Source: Hydractinia symbiolongicarpus (Eukaryota; Cnidaria; Hydrozoa; Anthoathecata; Hydractiniidae). Taken from it: a stretch of 64,000 nt of DNA. Positions 50,950 through 62,338 of this stretch are shown here, in pieces. The notes below the pieces were generated by a model. The model saw only the letters and a program-made list of their open reading frames with translations. It did not search any database and had not been told where the DNA came from. Within the stretch, counting starts at the first letter, position 1; each line of letters opens with the position of its first letter. Where the stretch lies: positions 5,580,001 through 5,644,000 of the forward strand of contig NC_079887.1 of assembly GCF_029227915.1 (NCBI RefSeq), read 5' to 3'. The position numbers and the translations under genes were made by a program.

Positions 50950-52130
50950 TAAAGTGAAGCGCTACCACAGCACCCAGTGTAATCGCTGAGTTTCGGCAAT
51001 AATGTCAAATTAAGAAGAATGTTATTTCTTGGAGTCCAATTGTCTCACTTATAACATTTATAAGGTCACAGTCCAAAGTTAGTTCAATTATGTGCCACAG
51101 TCAATCGTTTCACTGTCAAAAGGGATGCAACCTAGGATTATAAGAAAAATATCGCTAAATTCATGTTGGTACGAATACGTGACGCAACCGTTGTAACTGA
51201 AGCGGATTGATACCGTTAGAAAGTCAATGAAATGTAGTTCTTGAAACTGTCGCTATTTCTTCAGCGCGCGATAACGGATAGGATTGGGCCCACAGTAAAA
51301 ATGACTTATTTATCTAAATTTTTAAATGAAGCGCTACCACAGCACCCAGTGTAATCGCTGAGTTTCGGCAATCATATCAAATTAAAAAGAATGTAATTTC
51401 TTGGATTCCAATTGTCTCACTTATAATATATATAAGGTCACAGTACAAAATAAGTTCAATTTAGTCCCACAGTCAATCGTTTCACTGTTAAAAGCAATGC
51501 AACCTATTAATATGAGAAAAATATCGCTAAATGCATGTTTGTACGAATATGTGACACAAACGTTGTAACTCAAACGGACTGATACTGTTAGAAAGTCTTT
51601 GAAATGTAGTTCTTGAAGCTGTCAATATTCCTTCAGCGCGTCCTAAAGGCTACGATTGGTCCCACAGTACAAAATGACTTATTTATCTACATTTTTAAAT
51701 GAAGCGCTACCATAGCGCCCAGTGTAATCGCTGAGTTGCGGCAATCATGTTAAATTAAGAAGAATGTTATTTCTTGGAGTCCAATTGTCTCACTTTCACA
51801 TTTATAAGGTCACAGCCCAAAATCAATTCAATTAAGTCCCACAGTCAATCGTTTCATTGTTAAAAGCGATGCAACCTAGTAATATCAGAAAAATATCGCT
51901 AAATACATGTTGGTACCAATATGTGATCAAACCGTTGTAACTCAAACGAACTGACACCGTTAGAAAGTCAATGAAATGAACTTTTTGAAACTGTCGCTAA
52001 TTCTTCACCGCTCAATAACGGCTAAGATTCGTCCCACAGTAAAAACTGGCTTATTAATCTAAATTTTTAAATGAAGCGCTACCACAGCGTCCAGTGTAAT
52101 CGCTGAGTTCCGGCATTCAGGTCAAATTAA
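50950..52130. repeat. Duplicated three-monomer block, right copy (pairs with 46520-47640)
   Basis: Same order of marks as 46520-47640 at an offset of 4442 bp. This copy has its own substitutions, such as CCTAGGATTATAAG, CAAAATAAGTTC and TCTTCACCGCTC. It leaves the partner after CCGGCATTCAGGTC: here an ordinary monomer follows (GAAGTATGTTATTTC), where the left copy has the 40-bp deletion. Confidence 0.84.
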
Positions 52131-53223
52131 GAAGTATGTTATTTCTTGGAGTGCAATTGTCTCCTTTATCACATTTATCAGGTCACAGTCCAAAGTTAGT
52201 TCAATTAAGTCCCACAGTCAATCGTTTCATTGTTAAAAGCGATGCAACCTAGTAATATCAGAATAATATCGCTAAATACAATGTGGTACGAGTATGTGAC
52301 GCAACCGTTGTAACTCAAACGAACTGGCGCCGTTAGAAAGTAAATGAAATGTACTTTTTGAAGCTGTCGCTAATTCTTCAGCGCGCAGTAACGGCTACGA
52401 TTGGTCCCACAGTAAAAACTGACTTATTAATCTAAATTTTTAAATAAAGCGCTACCACAGCGTCCAGTTTAATCGCGGAGTTCCGGCAACCACGTCAATG
52501 TTATTTCTTGGAGTTCAATTGTCTCCTTTATCACATTTATCAGGTCACAGTCCAAATCTCACTTATAACAATTATAAGGTCACAGTCCAAAGTTAGTTCA
52601 ATTATGTGCCACAGTCAATCGTTTCACTGTTAAAAGCGATGCCACCTAGTAATATGAGAAAAATATCGCTAAATACATGTTGGTACGAATATGTGACGCA
52701 ACCCTTGTAACTGAATAGGATTGATACCGTTAGAAAGTCAATGAAATGTAGTTTTTGAACTTGTCGCTATTTCTTCAGAGCGCGATAACGGCTAGGATTG
52801 GTCTCACAGTAAAAATGACTTATTTATCTTAATTTTTAAATGAAGCGCTACCACAGCGCCCAGTGTAATCGCTGAGTTCCAGCAATCACGTCAAATTAAG
52901 AAGAATGTTATTTCTTGGAGTCCAATTTTCTCACTTATAACATTTATAAGGTCACAGTCCAAAATCAGTTCAATTATGTGCCACAGTCAATCGTTTCACT
53001 GTTAAAAGCAATGCAACTTAGTAATATGAGAAAATTATCGCTAAATACATGTTGGTACGAATATGTGACGCAACCGTTGTAACTGAAGCGGATTGATGCC
53101 GTTGGAAAGTCAATGAAATGTAGTTTTTGAAACTGTCGCTATTTCTTCTGCGCGCGATAACGGCTAGGATTGGTACCACAGTAAAAATGACTTATTTATC
53201 TAAATTTTTAAATGAAGCGCTAC
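52131..53223. repeat. Mixed satellite monomers
   Basis: About three monomers. One has TACAATGTGGTACGAG and the third instance of the 11-bp deletion (near 52493), followed directly by the 35-bp microduplication (near 52556) in the same monomer. That monomer must be a recombinant of the 48.7-kb type and the microduplication type. Confidence 0.84.
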
Positions 53224-55520
53224 CACTGCGCCCAGTGTAATCGCTGAGTACCGGTAATCACGTCAAATTAAGAAGAATTTTATTTCTTGAAGTCCAATTG
53301 TCTCCTTTATCACATTTATCAGGTCACAGTCCAAATCTCACTTATCACAATTATAAGGTCACAGTCCAAAGTTAGTTCAATTATGTGCCACAGTCAATCG
53401 TTTCACTGTTAAAAGGGATGCAACCTAGGAATATGAGAAAAATATCGCTAAATACATGTTGGTACGATTATGTGACGCAACCGTTGTAACTGAAGCGGAT
53501 TGATACCGTTAGAAAGTCAATGAAATGTAGTTTTTGAAACTGTCGCTATTACTTCAGCGCGCGATAACGGATAGGATTGGGCCCACAGTGAAAAGGAATT
53601 ATTTATCAAAATTTTTAAATGAGCGCTACCACAGCACCCAGTGCAATCGCTGAGTTTCGGCAATCATGTCAAATTAAGAAGAATGTTATTTCTTGGAGTC
53701 CAATTGTCTCACTTATAACATTTATGAGGTCACAGTCCAAAGTTAGTTCAATTATGTGCCACAGTCAATCGTTTCACTGTTAAAAGGGATGCAACCTAGG
53801 AATATGAGAAACTTATCGCTAAATACATGTTGGTACGAATATGTGACGCAACCGTTGTAACTAAAGCGGATTGATACCGTTAGAAAGTCAATGAAATGTA
53901 GTTTTTAAAACTGTCGCTATTTCTTCAGAGCGCGATAACGGCTAGGATTGGTCTCACAGTAAAGAAAGACTTTTTTTATCTAAATTTTTAAATGAAGCGC
54001 TACCACAGCGCCCAGTGTAATCGCTGAGTTCCAGCAATCACGTCAAATTAAGAAGAATGTTATTTCTTGGAGTCAAATTTTCTCACTTATAACATTTAAA
54101 AGGTCACAGTCCAAAATCAGTTCAATTATGTGCCACAGTCAATCGTTTCGCTGTTAAAAGCAATGCAACTTATTAATATGAGAAAATTATCGCTAAATAC
54201 TTGTTGGTACGAATATGTGACGCAACCGTTGTAACTGAAGCGGATTGATGCCGTTGGAAAGTCAATGAAATGTAGTTTTTGAAACTGTCGCTATTTCTTC
54301 AGCGCGCGATAACGGCTAGGATTGGTACCACAGTAAAAATGACTTATTTATCTAAATTTTTAAATGAAGCGCTACCACTGCGCCCAGTGTAATCGCTGAG
54401 TACCGGTAATCACGTCAAATTAAGAAGAATTTTATTTCTTGAAGTCCAATTGTCTCCTTTATCACATTTATCAGGTCACAGTCCAAATCTCACTTATAAC
54501 AATTATAAGGTCACAGTCCAAAGTTAGTTCAATTATGTGCCACAGTCAATCGTTTCACTGTTAAAAGGGATGCAACCTAGGAATATGAGAAAAATATCGC
54601 TAAATACATGTTGGTACGAATATGTGACGCAACCGTTGTAACTGAAGCGGATTGATACCGTTAGAAAGTCAATGAAATGTAGTTTTTGAAACTGTCGCTA
54701 TTACTTCAGCGCGCGATAACGGATAGGATTGGGCCCACAGTGAAAAAGGAATTATTTATCAAAATTTTTAAATGAGCGCTACCACAGCACCCAGTGCAAT
54801 CGCTGAGTTTCGGCAATCATGTCAAATTAAGAAGAATGTTATTTCTTGGAGTCCAATTGTCTCACTTATAACATTTATGAGGTCACAGTCCAAAGTTAGT
54901 TCAATTATGTGCCACAGTCAATCGTTTCACCGTTAAAAACGATGCAACCTAGGAATATGAGAAAAATATCGCTAAATACATGTTGGTACGAATATGTGAC
55001 GCAACCGTTGTAACTGAAGCGGATTGATACCGTTAGAAAGTCAATGAAATGTAGTTTTTGAAACTGTCGCTATTTCTTCAGAGCGCGATAACGGCTAGGA
55101 TTGGTCCCACAGTAAAAATGACTTATTTATCTAAATTTTTAAATGAAGCGCTACCACAGCGCCCAGTGTAATCGCTGAGTTCCAGCAATCACGTCAAATT
55201 AAGAAGAATGTTATTTCTTGGAGTCCAATTGTCTCACTTGTAACATTTATAAGTTCACAGTTCAAAATCAGTTCAATTATGTGCCACAGTCAATCGTTTC
55301 ACTGTTAAAAGCAATGCAACTTAGTAATATGAGATAAATATCGCTAAATACATGTTGGTACGAATATGTGACGCAACCGTTGTAACTGAAGCGGATTGAT
55401 GCCGTTGGAAAGTCAATGAAATGTAGTTTTTGAAACTGTCGCTATTTCTTCAGCGCGCGATAACGGATAGGATTGATCCCACAGTAAAAATGGCTTATTT
55501 ATTTATATTTTTAAATGAAG
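53224..55520. repeat. Tandem trimer duplication with the 35-bp insertion (offset 1152 bp)
   Basis: CACTGCGCCCAGTG, a rare variant of the landmark, occurs at 53224 and 54376. GTACCGGTAATCACG, the 35-bp microduplication, GGGCCCACAGTGAAAAGG, the shortened AAATGAGCGCTACC and CACCCAGTGCAATCG follow in both copies. The offset of 1152 bp equals three monomers plus 35 bp. The second copy differs in places (CACCGTTAAAAACG, CACTTGTAACATTTATAAGTTCAC) and is itself the source type for 58.5-59.2 kb. Confidence 0.87.
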
Positions 55521-56580
55521 CGCTACCACAGCGCCCACTGTAATCGCTGAGTTCCGGCAATCATGTCAAATTAAGAAGAATTTTATTTCTTGAAGTCCAA
55601 TTGTCTCCTTTATCACATTTATCAGGTCACAGTCCAAATCTCACTTACAACAATTATAAGGTCACAGTCCAAAGTTAGTTCAATTATGTGCCACAGTCAA
55701 TCGTTTCACTGTTAAAAGCGATGCAACCTAGGAATATGAGAAAAATATCCCTAAAAACATGTTGGTACGAATATGTGACGCAACCGTTGTAACTGAAGCG
55801 GATTGATACTGTTAGAAAGTCAATGAATTGTAGTTTCTGAAACTGTCGCTATTTCTTCAGCGCGCGATAACGGCTAGGATTGGTCCCACAGTAAAAATGG
55901 CTTATTTATCTAAATTTTTAAATGAAGCGCTACCACATCGCCCAGTGTAATCGCTGAGTTTCGGCAATCATGTCAAATTAAGAAGAATTTTATTTCTTGA
56001 AGTCCAATTGTCTCCTTTATCACATTTATCAGGTCACAGTCCAAATCTCACTTATAACAATTATAAGGTCACAGTCCAAAGTTAGTTCAATTATGTGCCA
56101 CAGTCAATCATTTCACTGTTAAAAGTGATGCAACCTAGGAATATGAGAAAAACATCGCTAAATACATGTTGGTACTAATATGTGACGCAACCGTTGTAAC
56201 TGAAGCGGATTGATACCGTTAGAAAGTCAATGAATTGTAGTTTCTGAAACTGTCGCTATTTCTTCAGCGCGCGATAACGGATAGGATTGGTCCCACAGTG
56301 AAAAGGAATTATTTATCTAAATTTTTAAATGAAGCGCTACCACAGCACCAAGTGCAATCCCTGAGTTTCGGCAATCATGTCAAATTAAGAAGAATGTTAT
56401 TTCTTGGAGTCCAATTGTCTCACTTATAACATTTATAAGGTCACAGTCCAAAGTTAGTTCAATTATGTGCCAGAGTCAATCGTTTCACTGTTAAAAGGGA
56501 TGCAACCTAGGAATATGAGAAAAATATCGCTAAATACATGTTGGTACGAATATGTGACGCAACCGTTGTAACTGAAGCGG
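55521..56580. repeat. Satellite block repeated at 59.3-60.2 kb and 60.9-61.8 kb
   Basis: Two neighbouring monomers both carry the 35-bp microduplication (near 55638 and 56044). They are followed by one with CACCAAGTGCAATCCCTGAG. The same trio recurs at about 59.31-60.28 kb and 60.87-61.84 kb, sharing TTTATATTTTTAAATG, GCCCACTGTAATCG, ATCCCTAAAAACATG and GAAAAACATCGC. The first recurrence is 3793 bp away (ten monomers plus two insertions). Confidence 0.87.
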
Positions 56581-58242
56581 ATTGATGCCGTTAGAAAGTC
56601 TTTGAAATGTAGTTCTTGAAGCTGTCAATATTTCCTCAGCGAGTCCTAAAGGCTACGATTGGTCCCACAGTACAAAATGACTTATTTATCTACATTTTTA
56701 AAAGAAGCGCTACCATAGCGCCCAGTGTAATCGCTGAGTTCCGGCAATCACGTCAAATTAGGAAGAATGTTATTTCTTGGAGTCCAATTGTCTCATTTAT
56801 CCAATTTTTTAGGTCACAGTCCAAAGTCAGTTCAAATAAGTCCCACAGTCAATCGTTTCATTGCTAAAAGCGATGCAACCTAGTAACATCAGAAAAATAT
56901 CGCTAAATAAATGTTGGTACGAATATGTGACCCAACCGTTGTAACTCAAACGGACTGACACCGTTAGAAAGTCAATGAAATGTACTTTTTGAAACTGTCG
57001 CTATTTGTTTATCGCGCGATAACGGCTACGATCGGTCCCACAGCACAAAATGACTTATTTGTCTACAATTTTTATCAAAACGCTACCCCAGCGCCCAGTG
57101 TAATTGCTGAGTTCCGGCGATCAGGTCAAATTAAGAACAATGTCATTTCTTGGAGTTCAATTGTCTCGTTTATCACATTTATCAGGTCACAGTCCAAAGT
57201 TAGTTCAATTAAGTCCCACAGTCAATCGTTTCATTGTTAAAAGCGATGCAACCTAGTAATATCAGAAAAATATCGCTAAATACATGTTGGTACGAATATG
57301 TGACCCAACCGTTGTAACTCAAACGGACTGACACCGTTAGAAAGTCAATGAAATGTAGTTTTTGAATCTGTCTCTATTTCTTCAGCGCGTCCTAACGGCT
57401 ACGATTGGTCCCACAGCACAAAATGTCTTATTTGTCTACATTTTTGAATAAAGCGCTACCCCAGCGCCCAGTGTAATCGCTGAGTTCCAGCAATCACGTC
57501 AAATTAAGAAGAATGTTACTTCTTGGAGTCCAATTGTCTCACTTATAACATTTATAAGGTCACAGTCCAAAATCAGTTCAATTATGTGCCACAGTCAATC
57601 GTTTCACTGTTAAAAGCGATGCAACTTAGTTATATGAGAGAAATACCGCTAAACACATGTTGGTACGAATATGTGACGCAACCGTTGTAACTAAAACGGA
57701 CTGATACTGTTAGAAAGTCATTGAAATGTAGTTTTTGAATCTTTCAATATTTCTTCAGCGCGTCCTAAAGGCTACGATTGGTCCCACAGTACAAAACGAC
57801 TTATTTATCTACATTTTTAAATGATCCGCTACCACAGCGCCCAGTGTAATCGCTGATTTCCGGCAATCACGTCAAATTAGGAAGAATGTTATTTCTTGGA
57901 GTCCAATTGTCTCATTTATCAAATTTATCAGGTCACAGTCCAAAGTTAGTTCAATTAAGTCCCACAGTCAATCGTTTCATTGCTAAAAGCGATGCAACCT
58001 AGTAACATCAGAAAAATATCGCTAAATAAATGTTGGTACGAATATGTGACCCAACCGTTGTAACTCAAACGGACTGACACCGTTAGAAAGTCAATGAAAT
58101 GTACTTTTTGAAACTGTCGCTATTTCTTCATCGCGCAATAACGGCTACGATCGGTCCCACAGCACAAAATGACTTATTTGTCTACATTTTTTATTAAAAC
58201 GCTACCCCAGCGCCCAGTGTAATCGCTGAGTTCCGGCGATCA
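56581..58242. repeat. Left copy of a 5758-bp-offset duplication (pairs with 62339-64000)
   Basis: Four and a half monomers that recur at the right edge with few differences. Marks are AGTCTTTGAAATG with CAGCGAGTCCTAAAGG, TTTATCCAATTTTTTAGG, CTACAATTTTTATCAAAACG, ATTTTTGAATAAAGCG, GAAATACCGCTAAACAC and AAATGATCCGCTACC. Two short plus-strand open frames (56616-56867 and 56980-57240) have twins at 62374-62625 and 62738-62998. They are conserved only because the whole block was copied. They start and end at arbitrary monomer phases and are not genes. Confidence 0.9.
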
Positions 58243-58543
58243 GGTCAAATTAAGAAGAATGTCTTTCTTGGAGTCCTATTGTCTCACTTATAACATTTAT
58301 AGGTCATAGTCCAAAATCAGTTCAATTATGTGCCACAGTCAATCGTTTCACTTATAAAAGCGATGCAACTTAGTAATATGAGAAAAATATCGCTAAATAC
58401 ATGTTGGTACGAATATGTGACGCAACCGTTGTAACTGAAGCGGATTGATACCGTTGGATAGTCAATGAAATGTAGTTTTTGAAACTGTCGCTATTTCTTC
58501 AGCGCGCGATAACGGCTAGGATTGGGCCCACAGTGAAAAAGGA
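58243..58543. repeat. Short junction segment of satellite
   Basis: After GGCGATCAGGTCAAATTAAGAAGAATGTC the sequence loses a few bases (CTTTCTTGG for ATTTCTTGG) and runs through CACTTATAAAAGCGATGC into the 54.7-kb type. The unusual CACTTATAAAAGCG in place of CACTGTTAAAAGCG recurs near 60281, so the exchange that made the 58.5-60.3 kb copies used this segment. Confidence 0.8.
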
Positions 58544-60280
58544 ATTATTTATCAAAATTTTTAAATGAGCGCTACCACAGCACCCAGTGCAATCGCTGAG
58601 TTTCGGCAATCATGTCAAATTAAGAAGAATGTTATTTCTTGGAGTCCAATTGTCTCACTTATAACATTTATGAGGTCACAGTCCAAAGTTAGTTCAATTA
58701 TGTGCCACAGTCAATCGTTTCACCGTTAAAAACGATGCAACCTAGGAATATGAGAAAAATATCGCTAAATACATGTTGGTACGAATATGTGACGCAACCG
58801 TTGTAACTGAAGCGGATTGATACCGTTAGAAAGTCAATGAAATGTAGTTTTTGAAACTGTCGCTATTTCTTCAGAGCGCGATAACGGCTAGGATTGGTCT
58901 CACAGTAAAAATGACTTATTTATCTAAATTTTTAAATGAAGCGCTACCACAGCGCTCAGTGTAATCGCTGAGTTCCAGCAATCACGTCAAATTAAGAAGA
59001 ATGTTATTTCTTGGAGTCCAATTGTCTCACTTGTAACATTTATAAGTTCACAGTCCAAAATCAGTTCAATTATGTGCCACAGTCAATCGTTTCACTGTTA
59101 AAAGCAATGCAACTTAGTAATATGAGATAAATATCGCTAAATACATGTTGGTACGAATATGTGACGCAACCGTTGTAACTGAAACGGATTGATGCCGTTG
59201 GAAAGTCAATGAAATGTAGTTTTTGAAACTGTCGCTATTTCTTCAGCGCGCGATAACGGATAGGATTGATCCCACAGTAAAAATGGCTTATTTATTTATA
59301 TTTTTAAATGAAGCGCTACCACAGCGCCCACTGTAATCGCTGAGTTCCGGCAATCATGTCAAATTAAGAAGAATTTTATTTCTTGAAGTCCAATTGTCTC
59401 CTTTATCACATTTATCAGGTCACAGTCCAAATCTCACTTACAACAATTATAAGGTCACAGTCCAAAGTTAGTTCAATTATGTGCCACAGTCAATCGTTTC
59501 ACTGTTAAAAGCGATGCAACCTAGGAATATGAGAAAAATATCCCTAAAAACATGTTGGTACGAATATGTGACGCAACCGTGGTAACTGAAGCGGATTGAT
59601 ACCGTTAGAAAGTCAATGAATTGTAGTTTCTGAAACTGTCGCTATTTCTTCAGCGCGCGATAACGGCTAGGATTGGTCCCACAGTAAAAATGGCTTATTT
59701 ATCTAAATTTTTAAATGAAGCGCTACCACAGCGCCCAGTGTAATCGCTGAGTTTCGGCAATCATGTCAAATTAAGAAGAATTTTATTTCTTGAAGTCCAA
59801 TTGTCTCCTTTATCACATTTATCAGGTCACAGTCCAAATCTCACTTATAACAATTATAAGATCACAGTCCAAAGTTAGTTCAATTATGTGCCACAGTCAA
59901 TCGTTTCACTGTTAAAAGCGATGCAACCTAGGAATATGAGAAAAACATCGCTAAATACATGTTGGTACTAATATGTGACGCAACCGTTGTAACTGAAGCG
60001 GATTGATACCGTTAGAAAGTCAATGAATTGTAGTTTCTGAAACTGTCGCTATTTCTTCAGCGCGCGATAACAGATAGGATTGGTCCCACAGTGAAAAGGA
60101 ATTATTTATCTAAATTTTTAAATGAAGCGCTACCACAGCACCAAGTGCAATCCCTGAGTTTCGGCAATCATGTCAAATTAAGAAGAATGTTATTTCTTGG
60201 AGTCCAATTGTCTCACTCATAACATTTATAAGGTCACAGTCCAAAGTTAGTTCAATTATGTGCCACAGTCAATCGTTTCA
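58544..60280. repeat. Copy of 54751-56480 (offset 3793 bp); also the left copy of a 1558-bp duplication
   Basis: The start ATTATTTATCAAAATTTTTAAATGAGCGC matches 54751 (given here as two joined motifs). The whole order of subtypes through the two microduplication monomers (near 59430 and 59847) follows. From about 58.8 kb to 60.27 kb the same sequence is repeated again 1558 bp to the right; for example TAGGATTGATCCCAC is at 59261 and 60819. Differences between the two copies are rare by eye, so this is among the youngest duplications in the window. Confidence 0.9.
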
Positions 60281-62338
60281 CTTATAAAAGCGATGCAACT
60301 TAGTAATATGAGAAAAATATCGCTAAATACATGTTGGTACGAATATGTGACGCAACCGTTGTAACTGAAGCGGATTGATACCGTTAGAAAGTCAATGAAA
60401 TGTAGTTTTTGAAACTGTCGCTATTTCTTCAGAGCGCGATAACGGCTAGGATTGGTCTCACAGTAAAAATGACTTATTTATCTAAATTTTTAAATGAAGC
60501 GCTACCACAGCGCTCAGTGTAATCGCTGAGTTCCAGCAATCACGTCAAATTAAGAAGAATGTTATTTCTTGGAGTCCAATTGTCTCACTTGTAACATTTA
60601 TAAGTTCACAGTCCAAAATCAGTTCAATTATGTGCCACAGTCAATCGTTTCACTGTTAAAAGCAATGCAACTTAGTAATATGAGATAAATATCGCTAAAT
60701 ACATGTTGGTACGAATATGTGACGCAACCGTTGTAACTGAAACGGATTGATGCCGTTGGAAAGTCAATGAAATGTAGTTTTTGAAACTGTCGCTATTTCT
60801 TCAGCGCGCGATAACGGATAGGATTGATCCCACAGTAAAAATGGCTTATTTATTTATATTTTTAAATGAAGCGCTACCACAGCGCCCACTGTAATCGCTG
60901 AGTTCCGGCAATCATGTCAAATTAAGAAGAATTTTATTTCTTGAAGTCCAATTGTCTCCTTTATCACATTTATCAGGTCACAGTCCAAATCTCACTTACA
61001 ACAATTATAAGGTCACAGTCCAAAGTTAGTTCAATTATGTGCCACAGTCAATCGTTTCACTGTTAAAAGCGATGCAACCTAGGAATATGAGAAAAATATC
61101 CCTAAAAACATGTTGGTACGAATATGTGACGCAACCGTGGTAACTGAAGCGGATTGATACCGTTAGAAAGTCAATGAATTGTAGTTTCTGAAACTGTCGC
61201 TATTTCTTCAGCGCGCGATAACGGCTAGGATTGGTCCCACAGTAAAAATGGCTTATTTATCTAAATTTTTAAATGAAGCGCTACCACAGCGCCCAGTGTA
61301 ATCGCTGAGTTTCGGCAATCATGTCAAATTAAGAAGAATTTTATTTCTTGAAGTCCAATTGTCTCCTTTATCACATTTATCAGGTCACAGTCCAAATCTC
61401 ACTTATAACAATTATAAGATCACAGTCCAAAGTTAGTTCAATTATGTGCCACAGTCAATCGTTTCACTGTTAAAAGCGATGCAACCTAGGAATATGAGAA
61501 AAACATCGCTAAATACATGTTGGTACTAATATGTGACGCAACCGTTGTAACTGAAGCGGATTGATACCGTTAGAAAGTCAATGAATTGTAGTTTCTGAAA
61601 CTGTCGCTATTTCTTCAGCGCGCGATAACAGATAGGATTGGTCCCACAGTGAAAAGGAATTATTTATCTAAATTTTTAAATGAAGCGCTACCACAGCACC
61701 AAGTGCAATCCCTGAGTTTCGGCAATCATGTCAAATTAAGAAGAATGTTATTTCTTGGAGTCCAATTGTCTCACTCATAACATTTATAAGGTCACAGTCC
61801 AAAGTTAGTTCAATTATGTGCCAGAGTCAATCGTTTCACTGTTAAAATGGATGCAACCTAGGAATATGAGAAAAATATCGCTAAATACATGTTGGTACGA
61901 ATATGTGACGCAACCGTTGTAACTGAAGCGGATTGATACCGTTAGAAAGTCAATGAAATGTAGTTTTTGAAACTGTTGCTATTTCTTCAGAGCGCGATAA
62001 CGGCTAGGATTGGTCCCACAGTAAAAATGGCTTATTTATTTAAATTTTTAAATGAAGCGCTACCTCAGCGCCCACTGTAATCGCTGAGTTCCGGCAATCA
62101 TGTCAAATTAAGAAGAATTTTATTTCTTGAAGTCCAATTGTCTCCTTTATCACATTTATCAGGTCACAGTCCAAATCTCACTTATAACAATTATAAGGTC
62201 ACAGTCCAAAGTTAGTTCAATTATGTGCCACAGTCAATCGTTTCACTGTTAAAAGCAATGCAACTTAGTAATATGAGAAAAATATCGCTAAATACATGTT
62301 GGTACGAATATGTGACGCAACCGTTGTAACTGAAGCGG
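60281..62338. repeat. Right copy of the 1558-bp duplication and following monomers
   Basis: From about 60.37 to 61.82 kb this block reproduces 58.81-60.26 kb, including AACGTGAAACGG-type changes such as GTAACTGAAACGGATTGATG, CCGTGGTAACTG and GATAACAGATAGG. The copies part near 61822, where CCAGAGTCAATCG and TTAAAATGGATGC appear, resembling 56470. Another microduplication monomer follows (near 62173). It leads into the 5758-bp-offset copy at 62339. Confidence 0.88.

Noticed and set aside
56616-57240. Two plus-strand open frames (83 and 86 codons) with twins at 62374-62998
   Set aside because: The two frames resemble each other because they lie at corresponding phases of related monomers; their twins come from the 5758-bp-offset duplication. 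No gene-like feature is seen.
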